The notes: generated from the letters alone by a model not told the origin. A stretch of DNA of 64,000 nt from Nocardia cyriacigeorgica (GCF_005863245.1 NZ_VBUT01000014.1:1-64000), one strand, 5' to 3'; shown: positions 44,855 to 53,755, numbered from the stretch's first letter. Made by a program: numbers and translations.

Positions 44855-45274
44855 GTGTCATCGCGGGCCGGAGCCCGGATCGCCGATCCGCACGTGCTGC
44901 TCGTCGTGGCACTGGGCGGCGGGCTTGGTGCGCTGGCGCGCTACGGTTTCGCGCTCTGGCTACCGACGCGACCCGATGGCTTCCCGGTGGGGACGTTCGC
45001 CGTCAACGTGATCGGCTGCGCCGCGATGGGCGTGCTGATGGTTCTCGTCACCGAGGTATGGGTAGCCCACAGACTGCTACGCCCCTTTCTCGGTGTCGGC
45101 GTACTCGGCGGATTCACCACCTTCTCCACCTACAGCGCCGAGATTCGTACACTGCTCGAATCGGGTGCCGTCGGTATGGGGCTCGGCTATCTCGGTGCCA
45201 CGATCGTGACCTGCCTGGCGGCGGTGGTGGCGGGCATGGCGGGTGCGCGGTGGGTAACTGGAAGTGTGCGGTGA
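44855..45274 (+). CDS. crcB1: fluoride exporter CrcB/Fluc, first copy
   Basis: 139 residues from GTG 44855, with AGGAGG about 9 nt upstream. Family signature GGGLGALARYGFALW, GTFAVNVIGCAAMGVL and GVLGGFTTFSTYSAEI; four membrane helices. Fluc proteins form dual-topology dimers exporting F-; actinobacteria often encode two subunits, here followed by crcB2. Its stop overlaps a mini reading frame by 3 nt. Confidence 0.85.
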   Translation: MSSRAGARIADPHVLLVVALGGGLGALARYGFALWLPTRPDGFPVGTFAVNVIGCAAMGVLMVLVTEVWVAHRLLRPFLGVGVLGGFTTFSTYSAEIRTLLESGAVGMGLGYLGATIVTCLAAVVAGMAGARWVTGSVR

Positions 45275-45381
45275 ACAACGGTGAACGGCACGGAAGGGGG
45301 TCAGCGATGACCGGGACGTCCCGCGGCGCGGGGCAGTGGGCGATCGATGCCGAGGTCTGGCGGCCGGAGGCGGCGCGATGA
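45271..45381 (+). CDS. 36-residue linker reading frame between crcB genes
   Basis: Starts GTG 45271, overlapping the crcB1 stop (GTGA), and its TGA overlaps the crcB2 start (ATGA). A strong GGAAGGGGG site lies before an internal ATG 45307 that gives a 24-residue version. Composition is hydrophilic; no family. It may couple the two crcB translations or encode a small protein. Confidence 0.35.
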   Translation: MNNGERHGRGSAMTGTSRGAGQWAIDAEVWRPEAAR

Positions 45382-45740
45382 CGGCGGCCTGGGTCCTGCT
45401 CGGCGGAATGCTCGGAGCCCCTGCGCGATACCTCATCGACCGCGTCGTCACGGCCCGTTCGGATTCCGTGCTGCCATGGGGGACGTTGACCGTTAACATT
45501 GTCGGTTCGGCGCTACTCGGTGCATTGATCGGGGCGGGGGCGAACGGCTGGCTGCTGGCGGGCGCGGAAACCGGATTCTGCGGTGCGCTGACCACCTTCA
45601 GCACGTTCGGCTACGAGACGATCAGGTTGGTGTCCGACGGTGCGTACGGCTACGCCCTCGGCAACATCGTGCTGAGTGTCGCGACCTGCCTGGCCGTGGT
45701 GTATACCGCCGCGTCCGCGACCGAATGGCTGTTCACATGA
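45378..45740 (+). CDS. crcB2: fluoride exporter CrcB/Fluc, second copy
   Basis: 120 residues from ATG 45378. GGMLGAPARYLIDRVV, GTLTVNIVGSALLGAL and GFCGALTTFSTFGYE are the Fluc motifs. Paired with crcB1 for a heterodimer, as usual in actinobacteria. Next to pgm, the same order as in mycobacteria (crcB pair beside pgmA). Confidence 0.85.
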   Translation: MTAAWVLLGGMLGAPARYLIDRVVTARSDSVLPWGTLTVNIVGSALLGALIGAGANGWLLAGAETGFCGALTTFSTFGYETIRLVSDGAYGYALGNIVLSVATCLAVVYTAASATEWLFT

Positions 45741-45787
45741 TTCTGATGACGAGCCGGGCACAGCCGACCCGGAAGGGAGATCCGAGC

Positions 45788-47428
45788 ATGGCGCACGATC
45801 GAGCCGGACGGCCAGCACGCCCGAGCGACCTGGTGGACGTCCCCGGCCTGGTGACCGCCTACTACACCCGCATCCCTGACCCGGCCGAGCCGGCGCAGCT
45901 GGTGTCGTTCGGCACCTCGGGGCATCGCGGGTCCAGCCTGGACACCACCTTCAACGAGGCCCACATCCTCGCCATCACCCAGGCCATCGTGGAATACCGC
46001 GCCACCCGCGGCATCACCGGTCCGGTCTATCTGGCGCGCGACACGCATGCCCTGTCCGAGCCGGCCTGGACGACGGTGCTCGAGGTGCTCGCCGCCAACG
46101 GCGTCACCGCGATGATCGATTCCCGCGACCGCTACACCCCGACGCCCGCCCTCAGCCATGCCGTGCTCCGCCACAACCGCGGCGGCACCAAACACCAGGC
46201 CGACGGCATCGTCGTCACCCCGTCGCACAATCCGCCCCGCGACGGCGGCATCAAGTACAACCCGCCGCACGGCGGTCCCGCCGACACCGTCGCCACCGAC
46301 GCGATCGCCGAGCGTGCCAACGAACTGCTGCGCGGCGGCCTCGCCGAGGTCAAGCACGGCACCCTCGCCCAAGCCATGCCCACCGTGCAGCGCTACGACT
46401 ACCTCGACCACTACATCGCCGATCTGCCGAGCGTGCTCAACCTCGACGCCATCCGCGGCGCGGGCATCCGGCTCGGCGCCGACCCGATGGGCGGGGCGAG
46501 CGTCGACTACTGGGAGGAGATCGGCCAGCGCTACGACCTCGAGCTCGAGGTGGTCAACCCGCTGGTCGACCCCACCTGGCGGTTCATGCCGCTGGATTCC
46601 GACGGCAAGATCCGGATGGATCCGTCATCGCGGTTCGCGATGAACTCGCTGGTGTCGATCAAGGACGACTACGACATCTCCACCGGCAACGACGCCGACG
46701 CCGACCGCCACGGCATCGTCACCCCCGACGGCGGGCTGATGAACCCCAACCACTTCCTCGCCGTGGCCATCGAATACCTGGTGCCCAACCGGATGGGCTG
46801 GGACGCGCTCACCAAGATCGGCAAGACCGTGGTCACCTCGTCGATGATCGATCGAGTGGTCAGCGTGCTCGGCCGTGACGTGCACGAGGTGCCCGTCGGG
46901 TTCAAATGGTTCGTGCCCGGATTGTTCAGCGGCAGCCTCGCTTTCGGCGGTGAGGAGAGCGCGGGGGCGTCGCTGTTGCGGATGGACGGCAGTGTGTGGA
47001 CCACCGATAAGGACGGCATCGTGCTGGCACTGCTGGCCGCGGAGATCACCGCCGTCACCGGACAGAGCCCGTCGGCGCGCTACGTCGAACTCGAGCGCCG
47101 CTATGGCAGCCCCGCCTACGCCCGCGTCGACGCACCCGCCACAGCCGAGCAGAAGAAACTGCTGGCCGAGCTGGCGCCCGAGCAGGTGACCGCATCCGAG
47201 ATCGCCGGCGAACCGATCACCGCGGTGCTCACCCGAGCCCGCGGCAACGGCGCGCCGCTTGGTGGGTTGAAGGTCACCACCGAGAACGCCTGGTTCGCGG
47301 CCCGCCCGTCGGGTACCGAGGACAAATACAAGATCTACGCCGAGTCGTTCCACGGTCCCGAGCACCTCGAGCAGGTGCAAGCGGCTGCCGAGGAACTGGT
47401 GGGGCAAGCTCTATCGAGTGACCGCTAG
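45788..47428 (+). CDS. pgm: phosphoglucomutase, alpha-D-glucose phosphate-specific
   Basis: 546 residues from ATG 45788, with GGGAG upstream. Interconverts glucose 1- and 6-phosphate, feeding glycogen, trehalose and cell-wall sugars. Active-site serine loop VVTPSHNPPRDGGIKYN, metal loop STGNDADADRHG, sugar loop FGGEESAGAS and phosphate-binding ARPSGTEDKYKIYAESF. Length fits the bacterial pgm family. Overlaps the next MFS gene by 11 nt. Confidence 0.93.
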   Translation: MAHDRAGRPARPSDLVDVPGLVTAYYTRIPDPAEPAQLVSFGTSGHRGSSLDTTFNEAHILAITQAIVEYRATRGITGPVYLARDTHALSEPAWTTVLEVLAANGVTAMIDSRDRYTPTPALSHAVLRHNRGGTKHQADGIVVTPSHNPPRDGGIKYNPPHGGPADTVATDAIAERANELLRGGLAEVKHGTLAQAMPTVQRYDYLDHYIADLPSVLNLDAIRGAGIRLGADPMGGASVDYWEEIGQRYDLELEVVNPLVDPTWRFMPLDSDGKIRMDPSSRFAMNSLVSIKDDYDISTGNDADADRHGIVTPDGGLMNPNHFLAVAIEYLVPNRMGWDALTKIGKTVVTSSMIDRVVSVLGRDVHEVPVGFKWFVPGLFSGSLAFGGEESAGASLLRMDGSVWTTDKDGIVLALLAAEITAVTGQSPSARYVELERRYGSPAYARVDAPATAEQKKLLAELAPEQVTASEIAGEPITAVLTRARGNGAPLGGLKVTTENAWFAARPSGTEDKYKIYAESFHGPEHLEQVQAAAEELVGQALSSDR

Positions 47429-48758
47429 TTCGAAAGCTCTACCCCGCGAGATCTGGGTCCTGGTCGGGGCCGCGTTCGTCATCGCCATCGGATTCGGCCT
47501 CGTCTCGCCGGTGCTGCCGCAATACGCGCGCAGCTTCGGCGTCGGTTTCGCGGCGGCCTCGGCGATTGTCAGCGCGTTCGCCCTGATGCGGCTGCTGTTC
47601 GCGCCGATGAGCGGACGGCTGGTGCAGAAACTCGGTGAGCGCTGGGTCTACACCAGCGGCCTGCTCATCGTCGCGGTCTCCACCGGCGCCAGCGCCTTCG
47701 CCCAGACCTACTGGCAGCTGCTGGTGCTGCGCTCGGCGGGCGGAATCGGCTCGACCATGTTCACGGTGTCATCGCTGGCCCTGCTGATCCGGATGTCGCC
47801 ATCGGATCAGCGTGGCCGCATCTCGGGACTGTGGTCGACGAGCTTTCTCATCGGTTCGCTCGCCGGGCCACTGATCGGCGGTCTGCTGGCCGAATTCGGG
47901 CTGCGGGCGCCGTTCTTGATCTACGCGATCGCGCTGCTCATCGCGTGTGCGGTGGTCTACCTCAACCTGCGCAATTCGCATCTGGCCGCGCCGGAGGCCG
48001 CCGGTACCGCGCCGCCGAGCATGAGCTTCCGCGACGGACTCGCGCGATCGGAATACCGGGCCGTGCTGTGGTCCAACTTCGCCAACGGTGCCGCGGTCTT
48101 CGGCGTGCGCATGGCGTTGGTTCCGCTGCTGGTGGTGGAGGTGCTGGAACAGCCCGCCGGCATGGCCGGCGTCGCGTTGACGGTGTTCGCGGCGGGCAAT
48201 GCCGTGGTGCTGTTCTACTCCGGGCAGCTCTCCGACCGCTTCGGTCGTAAACCGTTCCTCATCGTCGGCACCACCGTCTGCGCGATCGGCACGGCGGGGC
48301 TCGGCGTGGCGCCGGATGTGCTCTGGCTGCTGGTGTCCTCGTTCGTCGCCGGACTCGGCTCCGGCATGTTCACACCCGCGCAGCAGGCGGCCGTCGCCGA
48401 CATCATCGGCCCCAACGTCCGCGGCGGGCCGGTGCTGGCCGGGTTCCAGATGTCGGCCGATCTGGGCGCGGTGCTCGGCCCGATCGCCGTGGGGTTCATC
48501 GCCGAACGGTTGAACTTCGGGGTGGGGCTGGCCGTCACCGGCGGGCTGCTCGCCATCGCCGCGGTGGCGTGGCTGATGGTGCCGGAGCCGATGAAACGCG
48601 GCGAGGTACGGGTCGAGAAGCGCATAGACACCGTCGACGAAGAAGCCGATCAGCTGGCGGCCCCGTGTACCTGTGACGGTGGGCCGGGCGGGGGAGTGGC
48701 GGCGAGCTCCGTCGAGCAGGTCGTGCACGCCGACACTGAGGCGAAGGGCAGGCGATAG
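47418..48758 (+). CDS. MFS transporter
   Basis: 446 residues from GTG 47418. About 12 helices: IWVLVGAAFVIAIGFGLVSPVLPQYAR, motif A GRLVQKLGERWV and GQLSDRFGRKPFL, motif C-like GSLAGPLIGGLLAE. A DHA1-like drug or metabolite exporter. The C-terminal 45 residues are hydrophilic and acidic, ending after a CTCDGG cluster. Translation probably coupled to pgm. Confidence 0.82.
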   Translation: MTASSKALPREIWVLVGAAFVIAIGFGLVSPVLPQYARSFGVGFAAASAIVSAFALMRLLFAPMSGRLVQKLGERWVYTSGLLIVAVSTGASAFAQTYWQLLVLRSAGGIGSTMFTVSSLALLIRMSPSDQRGRISGLWSTSFLIGSLAGPLIGGLLAEFGLRAPFLIYAIALLIACAVVYLNLRNSHLAAPEAAGTAPPSMSFRDGLARSEYRAVLWSNFANGAAVFGVRMALVPLLVVEVLEQPAGMAGVALTVFAAGNAVVLFYSGQLSDRFGRKPFLIVGTTVCAIGTAGLGVAPDVLWLLVSSFVAGLGSGMFTPAQQAAVADIIGPNVRGGPVLAGFQMSADLGAVLGPIAVGFIAERLNFGVGLAVTGGLLAIAAVAWLMVPEPMKRGEVRVEKRIDTVDEEADQLAAPCTCDGGPGGGVAASSVEQVVHADTEAKGRR

Positions 48759-48794
48759 AGCCCTTGCGGCGAGTCGGCCCGGACTCGAGGCAGA

Positions 48795-49541
48795 GTGGTG
48801 CGGGTGAGCACTTCGCCGTCGAACTACACGCCCCGGCCCATGTCCAGCAAGACCACCTACGCGCTGGGCGCCGTCGCCCTGGTCCTCATCGCACTGCTCG
48901 TCTTCCTGGCCTACCGCTGGATGGACGACGAAGCCGAGATCCGCAACGACGGCTACGGCTCCGTCCGCGACGCCGCGGTGGTGACCGCGGTCCAGCCCGA
49001 CGGCGCCATCGTGCTCGGGCGCCCAGGCGTGACCAAGATCATCGACGTCTTCGAAGACCCCCTGTGCCCCGGCTGCGGTGCGCTCGAGCACATTTTCGGC
49101 CAGGAAATCGCCCAGAAGCTCGACGAAGGCAAGCTCGCCGTCCGGTACCGCTTCGTCAACTTCCTCGACGACAAATCCGCCAGCGGCGACTACTCCACCC
49201 GCGCCATCGCCGCCCTGCAATGCGTCGCCGCCGACGGCTCCGGCCCCGTCTACGCCACGTTCCACGACGCCCTGTTCACCACCCGCCAGCCCAAGGAAGG
49301 CGGCTCTGACCTCAGCAATGACGACCTGGCCGCCCTCGCCCGGGAAACCGGAGCCACCCCGGCCGCCGCCGACTGCATCACCTCCGGCGCCCGGCTCGAC
49401 GCGGCCAAGATCAACGCCGTGAAGGCCGACGCCGACCTCACCACCCTCCTGAACGACGACGCCGCCACCCCCTCGGTCTTCGACGGCACCACCAAGATCG
49501 ACGTCGGGAACCAGAACTGGGTCGCCGAACTGGCCCCCTGA
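48795..49541 (+). CDS. membrane-anchored DsbA-like thioredoxin-fold protein
   Basis: 248 residues. One N-terminal membrane helix (YALGAVALVLIALLVFLAYRW, about 23-43), then a thioredoxin-like domain with the redox pair in FEDPLCPGCGALEHIF and the cis-proline region in AATPSVFDGTTKID. These actinobacterial DsbA/MDSR-like proteins introduce or shuffle disulfides outside the membrane. Start GTG 48795; downstream GTG 48804 also fits. Second conserved Cys (LQCVAADG) pairs with a later Cys (AADCITSG). Confidence 0.8.
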   Translation: MVRVSTSPSNYTPRPMSSKTTYALGAVALVLIALLVFLAYRWMDDEAEIRNDGYGSVRDAAVVTAVQPDGAIVLGRPGVTKIIDVFEDPLCPGCGALEHIFGQEIAQKLDEGKLAVRYRFVNFLDDKSASGDYSTRAIAALQCVAADGSGPVYATFHDALFTTRQPKEGGSDLSNDDLAALARETGATPAAADCITSGARLDAAKINAVKADADLTTLLNDDAATPSVFDGTTKIDVGNQNWVAELAP

Positions 49542-49639
49542 CCAGCCGTTCAACCCCCGTATCGAGGCGATTTGGTTTCCGGTCCCCACGTGGTGTAACT
49601 TCGTTCAGGCAGCCGGGGAACACCGGCGGCACACCACTC

Positions 49640-49712
49640 GGGGCTATGGCGCAGCTGGTAGCGCACCACACTGGCAGTGTGGGGGTCAGGGGTTCGAGTC
49701 CCCTTAGCTCCA
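49640..49712 (+). tRNA. tRNA-Ala (anticodon GGC)
   Basis: 73 nt. Acceptor GGGGCTA/TAGCTCC, D-arm GCGCAGCTGGTAGCGC, anticodon stem CCACA-CTGGCAG-TGTGG with GGC at 49673-49675, and T-arm AGGGGTTCGAGTCCCCT. CCA is not encoded. Its 3' part is the likely attachment site of the prophage that begins here. Confidence 0.95.
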
Positions 49713-49716
49713 CCGC

Positions 49717-49802
49717 AACCGTGCAGGTCACGGCTAGGATGGTAACTCATTTCGAGCAGCCATCAACATAGTCGATCAACACCTGCACGGTTTTCTGGTT
49801 TC
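49717..49802. repeat. 12-bp inverted repeat between tRNA-Ala and integrase
   Basis: AACCGTGCAGGT (49717-49728) and its exact complement ACCTGCACGGTT (49791-49802), 62 bp apart, in the attachment-site gap. Candidate integrase arm-type sites or a long hairpin. Confidence 0.6.
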
Positions 49803-49851
49803 ACGGGACGTATCCGGGCGGTGCTGATAGGCATCGAACGGAGCGCCACCG

Positions 49852-51021
49852 ATGTCGAGTATCCGCGTCAACCGTCGAAAAGACGGGTCGACCTACACTC
49901 AGGTACTGTTCCGCGAGTTCGACCCCGGTAAGGGCCGAAGGGTCCAAGCGTCGGTCTCGTTCGATGATCACGACGCCGCGCTGCGGTGGCAGAAGATACT
50001 CGACAAGTTCGGCATCGCGCAGGCGCGGAAGATCCTCGCAGCCCAAGAAGCGGCGGCCGACGACACAGAGCCGACGCTCAACACCTTCGCCCCGGTCTAC
50101 ATCGACGGCCTCACCGGCATCAGCGAGGCCCAGAAAAACCGGTACCGCGCCTACCTGCGCAATGATCTCGGTCCTGTGATGGGTGACCTGCCGCTTCCCG
50201 CGCTCTGCGCTGCGGACGATCAGCGCAACGGCATCGTCCAGGACTGGGTATCCGACATGGAGGTCGACGGCGTCGCGCCGAAGACCATCGCGAACAAGCA
50301 CGGGTTTCTGAGCGGCTGCCTCAAGGTTGCGGTGCGCCGGCGCCTGATCCCGTTCAACCCGTGCGACGACACTCGGCTGCCGAAGCGGCACTTCGAGCCG
50401 TGCTTCTTGGAGCCTGAGGAATTCGACCTCCTGCTGGATATGACGCCGGAGCGGTGGAAGCCGTCGGTGCGGTTCCTCGCGTTGTCGTGTGTGCGGTGGA
50501 GCGAGTTCACCGCGATGCCGGTGGGTGCGATCAGGGTCGATCCCGAAACCGATGACGAGTACATCTGTCGTGTCTCCAAGGCGTGGAAGTACACCGGGAC
50601 CGCCGAGCAGCTGCTGGGCGGGCCGAAGTCGCGGCGAGGCGTGCGTTCGATCAATGTGCCGAGCATCGCCCTGGAGGGGTTCGACCTGGATCGGCCTCCG
50701 ACCGCGCTGCTCGTGTGCACCAAGGACGGTACGAGAGTGTCTGCCCAGCTGTTCCACAACAAATGCTGGCAGCCGCTGGCCGACGACTTCGAAGCCCTCA
50801 CAGGTAAGCGCCCGAGGGTGCACGATCTGCGCCACACAGGTGCGTCGTGGATGCTCTCAAACGGTGCTGAGATCACCGATGTACAGCGCCACCTCGGCCA
50901 CGAGTCGGCCCAGACCACGACTGGAATCTATGGACACTTCGACCGGCGATCGGGGCGGAGGGCATCGACGGCGATGTCGCGGGCTCTGGTTCGCGCGGCA
51001 TCACACGGACGCGCGGCGTAA
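49852..51021 (+). CDS. int: tyrosine-type site-specific integrase
   Basis: 389 residues. Catalytic residues Arg215 (LSCVRWSEF), His324 and Arg327 (VHDLRHTGASW), His350 (HLGHESAQTTTGIYG) and Tyr360. The N-terminal arm-binding domain (residues 1-80) is followed by a core-binding domain (YLRNDLGPVMG). Sits at the tRNA-Ala, the usual actinophage arrangement. Start ATG 49852. Confidence 0.92.
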   Translation: MSSIRVNRRKDGSTYTQVLFREFDPGKGRRVQASVSFDDHDAALRWQKILDKFGIAQARKILAAQEAAADDTEPTLNTFAPVYIDGLTGISEAQKNRYRAYLRNDLGPVMGDLPLPALCAADDQRNGIVQDWVSDMEVDGVAPKTIANKHGFLSGCLKVAVRRRLIPFNPCDDTRLPKRHFEPCFLEPEEFDLLLDMTPERWKPSVRFLALSCVRWSEFTAMPVGAIRVDPETDDEYICRVSKAWKYTGTAEQLLGGPKSRRGVRSINVPSIALEGFDLDRPPTALLVCTKDGTRVSAQLFHNKCWQPLADDFEALTGKRPRVHDLRHTGASWMLSNGAEITDVQRHLGHESAQTTTGIYGHFDRRSGRRASTAMSRALVRAASHGRAA

Positions 51022-51085
51022 CGGCCTCGTCGCCACGCCCTCTCGCCTCCGTGGGCTTTCCAGGCTGGCGCCGTATTGTCGCGCC

Positions 51086-51466
51086 ATGCCTGCAGATCGC
51101 CGACGCCTGTCGTACGAGGAGCGAAAGGCTGAATGGGTCGCGAAGCACATTGAGAAGGCTCCGCCACTGACCGAGCAGCAGAAGCAGGCCATCCGCACAG
51201 CGTTCGCCGACCTGCGCAGGGCGACGGCCAAAGCGGAGGTCACAGAAAGGGAAGATAGGGCATCGATTCCGCGGTCGGTTACCTCTCGACGGATCCGCTA
51301 CACCAAGGCCGAAGCGGCGTATCAGCTGTCGATCTCGGTTCGGACGATCGACCGGCTGCGTGAGGAAGGCAAGTTGATAGCGCGCCGCGATGGCAGCCGC
51401 ATCTATTTCGATCACTCCGAGCTCGAGTCCTACGCGAAATCGTGTCCGGTTGAGGAGGGCCAGTAG
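51086..51466 (+). CDS. excisionase-like helix-turn-helix protein
   Basis: 126 residues. The C-terminal half has the helix-turn-helix of the MerR/excisionase superfamily: RRIRYTKAEAAYQLSISVRTIDRLREEGKLIARRDGSRIYFDHSELESY (sites seen at about 69-117). N-terminal half is helical and charged. Directly downstream of the integrase, so it is a candidate recombination directionality factor (Xis). Confidence 0.7.
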   Translation: MPADRRRLSYEERKAEWVAKHIEKAPPLTEQQKQAIRTAFADLRRATAKAEVTEREDRASIPRSVTSRRIRYTKAEAAYQLSISVRTIDRLREEGKLIARRDGSRIYFDHSELESYAKSCPVEEGQ

Positions 51467-51469
51467 CCA

Positions 51470-51649
51470 ATGGGTGAAGACCCGGATCGGGTGGGATTCA
51501 CTCCCGCCGAATGTGAATGGCTCGACAAAGTGCGGGCAGGCTGGGCGCCACTCAACGAGATGCAGGCCACGATCCTTCGGCACATCTTCGGAACTGGCGC
51601 GACTGATGGCTCAGGCAGAAATGCCCGGAGTGGCAGTGGGAATCGCTGA
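51470..51649 (+). CDS. small phage protein of unknown function
   Basis: 59 residues from ATG 51470, three bases after the previous stop. Contains GFTPAECEWLDKVRAGW, then a Gly/Ser/Arg-rich end. No family recognised; short spacing supports translation. Confidence 0.45.
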   Translation: MGEDPDRVGFTPAECEWLDKVRAGWAPLNEMQATILRHIFGTGATDGSGRNARSGSGNR

Positions 51650-51651
51650 CT

Positions 51652-52110
51652 TCAGATGTCGGTGTTCCATGGCCGATGCTCTATCAGCGTGGCGTTCACG
51701 GATGTGCGCTCGTCGGTGGTGAGGCCGTGCAGCCTCGTTCGCAGCGTCAGCTCGTCGACCCATAGCTCCTCGGCCAGGGCGGTGCGGTCAGCGAGATCGA
51801 CCCAATGCAGCGCATCGGTCAGCGCCGCAAGGGGAATGAGTCGGCGGGCAGCGATGTCGCTGACGATCCGTTCCTCTACCGCAGCGAGGATCGGGTTTCG
51901 CGGCACGGGGCCACGCTCGAGGTGGACGATCTCATGGGTGAGCGCGCATCGACGTGCGGCTTGGCCAAGGTTCCGGTCGATGTAGATGCCGTCGAGCGTC
52001 CAGGCTGCACGCAGATCGCGGGGGAGCGGGTGGTGGCAGCTCACGCTGATGCGCGAGTGGCGGTCGCGGATGTGTCGCCAGGGGTGCCATCCTCTGATGA
52101 TTTGCGCCAT
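51652..52110 (-). CDS. immA: ImmA/IrrE-type metallopeptidase
   Basis: 152 residues. HExxH zinc motif at His59-Glu60-x2-His63 (THEIVHLERG), followed by EERIVSDIAARRLIP with the third ligand region. Such phage proteins cleave repressors to trigger induction (ImmA of ICEBs1 is the known model). Here it likely cleaves the 53756 repressor (inference). Leftward transcription with the immunity block. Confidence 0.75.
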   Translation of the reverse strand: MAQIIRGWHPWRHIRDRHSRISVSCHHPLPRDLRAAWTLDGIYIDRNLGQAARRCALTHEIVHLERGPVPRNPILAAVEERIVSDIAARRLIPLAALTDALHWVDLADRTALAEELWVDELTLRTRLHGLTTDERTSVNATLIEHRPWNTDI

Positions 52111-52227
52111 GCCCGCGATTAGAACACGCGTTCGAATGAGTTTGCCAGAGGTTGCCTAGAATTTCACGGTTGAGATTCCGCTAAAATCCGGCTCAGGGGC
52201 AGTGCTGGAGCGCCCCAGCCTTAGCTC

Positions 52228-52656
52228 CTACGTGGTCGCGTCTGTTGGCAGAACTCGGAAGCGGCACGCGGCGGCCGAGTCCAGATCGCCATCGATCGTC
52301 GCTCGAAACTCGTATCCGCCCGGCTCCAGCGGTATGCCGGGCGGCACCGGGATCCCGAACTGCAGGCGAACGACCTCGTACTTCTCAAGGTCGTTGACCA
52401 GTTGGCCCTGCAGGTGAGCATCGATGCGGAGCAATTCGTGGTCAGGACCGCCCATGATCGGATTGCCATCCGAATCGCATAGAACGACCACAAGGCTATG
52501 TGGTTGCTCTGCCTCGATGGGGTCCATCTCGGCGAAACCGACCACGGCGAATTGAGGCACGGGCTGCTTGATGCGTGTCCATCCGATGCCAAGTGCGCTT
52601 AATTTGCCGCCGGGCGCTTCCTGGGCGGCGTCAGCCAGGATCAAGTTGAGCTTCAC
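52228..52656 (-). CDS. DUF6941-like protein
   Basis: 142 residues from GTG 52656, overlapping the upstream XRE stop (GTGA). Starts VKLNLILADAAQEAPGGKLSALGIGWTRI with tandem beta strands later (GIPVPPGIPLEPGGYEFRATIDGD). Matches the DUF6941 pattern by eye; function unknown. Third gene of a coupled toxin-antitoxin unit. Confidence 0.55.
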   Translation of the reverse strand: MKLNLILADAAQEAPGGKLSALGIGWTRIKQPVPQFAVVGFAEMDPIEAEQPHSLVVVLCDSDGNPIMGGPDHELLRIDAHLQGQLVNDLEKYEVVRLQFGIPVPPGIPLEPGGYEFRATIDGDLDSAAACRFRVLPTDATT

Positions 52657-53159
52657 TGAAGCACTCCCGTGCCGGTCGAGATCGTGGACGCCGGCGTCGA
52701 AGGTCCTCCCATGTGCCACTGCTCCAGCAGTGACTGGATGCTGCCTGTATAGGTGAAGTCGGCTCGCACGTGCGGACTCGTAGTAACCAGCGCTTCCAAA
52801 GCGCGCTCGCAGACGGTCACCTGCCGATCGGTGTTGCGCCGACGACGCGGTTGCTCAATCGGCAGGGGATCTACGCCAGGCTCGGCTGGGGTCAGTTTGA
52901 AGGTCAGGGAGTAGCCGAAGGCACGGGCATATTTGGCCAGGGCGGCGATCGTGACATTGCCGTCTCCGTTGAGCACTTGGGAGACGCGGCCTTCAGTGAC
53001 CTTGAGCAACTCAGCGACCTGGTTCTGCTTGCGGCCGGAAGTCTTGGCGAGGCGGTGAAACAGGCGCGATACTTCTGCGGTGGCGCCGGCGGCCGCGAGC
53101 TCGATGGCACCCTGCGGCGTTCCTGCATATCTGGTGTACTCGGTTTCTCGACCAGTCAT
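52653..53159 (-). CDS. XRE-type helix-turn-helix antitoxin-like protein
   Basis: 168 residues. Helix-turn-helix TSGRKQNQVAELLKVTEGRVSQVLNGDGNVTIAALAKYARAFGY at about 38-80. Start ATG 53159 overlaps the preceding toxin-like stop (ATGA). Position after a HigB-like gene gives the higBA order; also possible as a repressor. Confidence 0.7.
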   Translation of the reverse strand: MTGRETEYTRYAGTPQGAIELAAAGATAEVSRLFHRLAKTSGRKQNQVAELLKVTEGRVSQVLNGDGNVTIAALAKYARAFGYSLTFKLTPAEPGVDPLPIEQPRRRRNTDRQVTVCERALEALVTTSPHVRADFTYTGSIQSLLEQWHMGGPSTPASTISTGTGVLQ

Positions 53160-53686
53160 CGCTGTTTCCTATCGTGTTCTAGGTCCTCGAAGCGCACCTT
53201 GCGGGCGAATGAGATGTCGCCTGGATTTGTTTTCTGCCCGCGTTTGGGCCAGCCGTTGCAGAGCCTGATGTGCGGATCAAGGTCGGGGATGTGCCAGGTC
53301 ACGCTGTCCGGGTTCGGTGATTCGTCCCTGTTGCTGATCTTCCATCGCGGCGTAAACGTTCCATCGCCCGGCGTGTCGAAGAATGCGATCCGGGCTCGAC
53401 CGGCCTTGAACTCGAAGATTCCGTCGTCGAGCCCATTCATTGATTCTTCGCGGTCTCCATCGCCATGCTCGGCGTAGTGTTGCATCGACTGCATGAGGGC
53501 CGCGTAGGTTTCGACCTGTTCGTCGGCATGCATCGCGACATCCTCACCTTCGGACCATGTGCCCTCTTTGAGGTAGTCCAGGACTTCTCTTGCGGGCGCG
53601 GTCGTGCCGTCGCGTCGAATCGCATACGAGATGCTGCACCAGCGGCCTTCGCATACCAACTCCCGTTCCACCGGTTCTTTAGCCAA
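53156..53686 (-). CDS. HigB/RelE-superfamily toxin-like protein
   Basis: 176 residues. The core matches phage-derived Gp49/HigB-type ribonucleases: LDYLKEGTWSEGE, DGIFEFKAGRARIAFFDTP, then the K-rich IRLCNGWPKRGQKTNP...ISFARKVRFEDL end. HigB cleaves mRNA on ribosomes. Longer than typical HigB (about 100) because of an insert at 105-140. First gene of the leftward toxin/XRE/DUF6941 unit, each overlapping by 4 nt. Confidence 0.6.
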   Translation of the reverse strand: MAKEPVERELVCEGRWCSISYAIRRDGTTAPAREVLDYLKEGTWSEGEDVAMHADEQVETYAALMQSMQHYAEHGDGDREESMNGLDDGIFEFKAGRARIAFFDTPGDGTFTPRWKISNRDESPNPDSVTWHIPDLDPHIRLCNGWPKRGQKTNPGDISFARKVRFEDLEHDRKQR

Positions 53687-53755
53687 GCCTAAACCATCCT
53701 TGTGTGGTTGCCCAGTGTCGTCATCCGAATGTGACCGTTTGCCCAGGTCGCGGCG

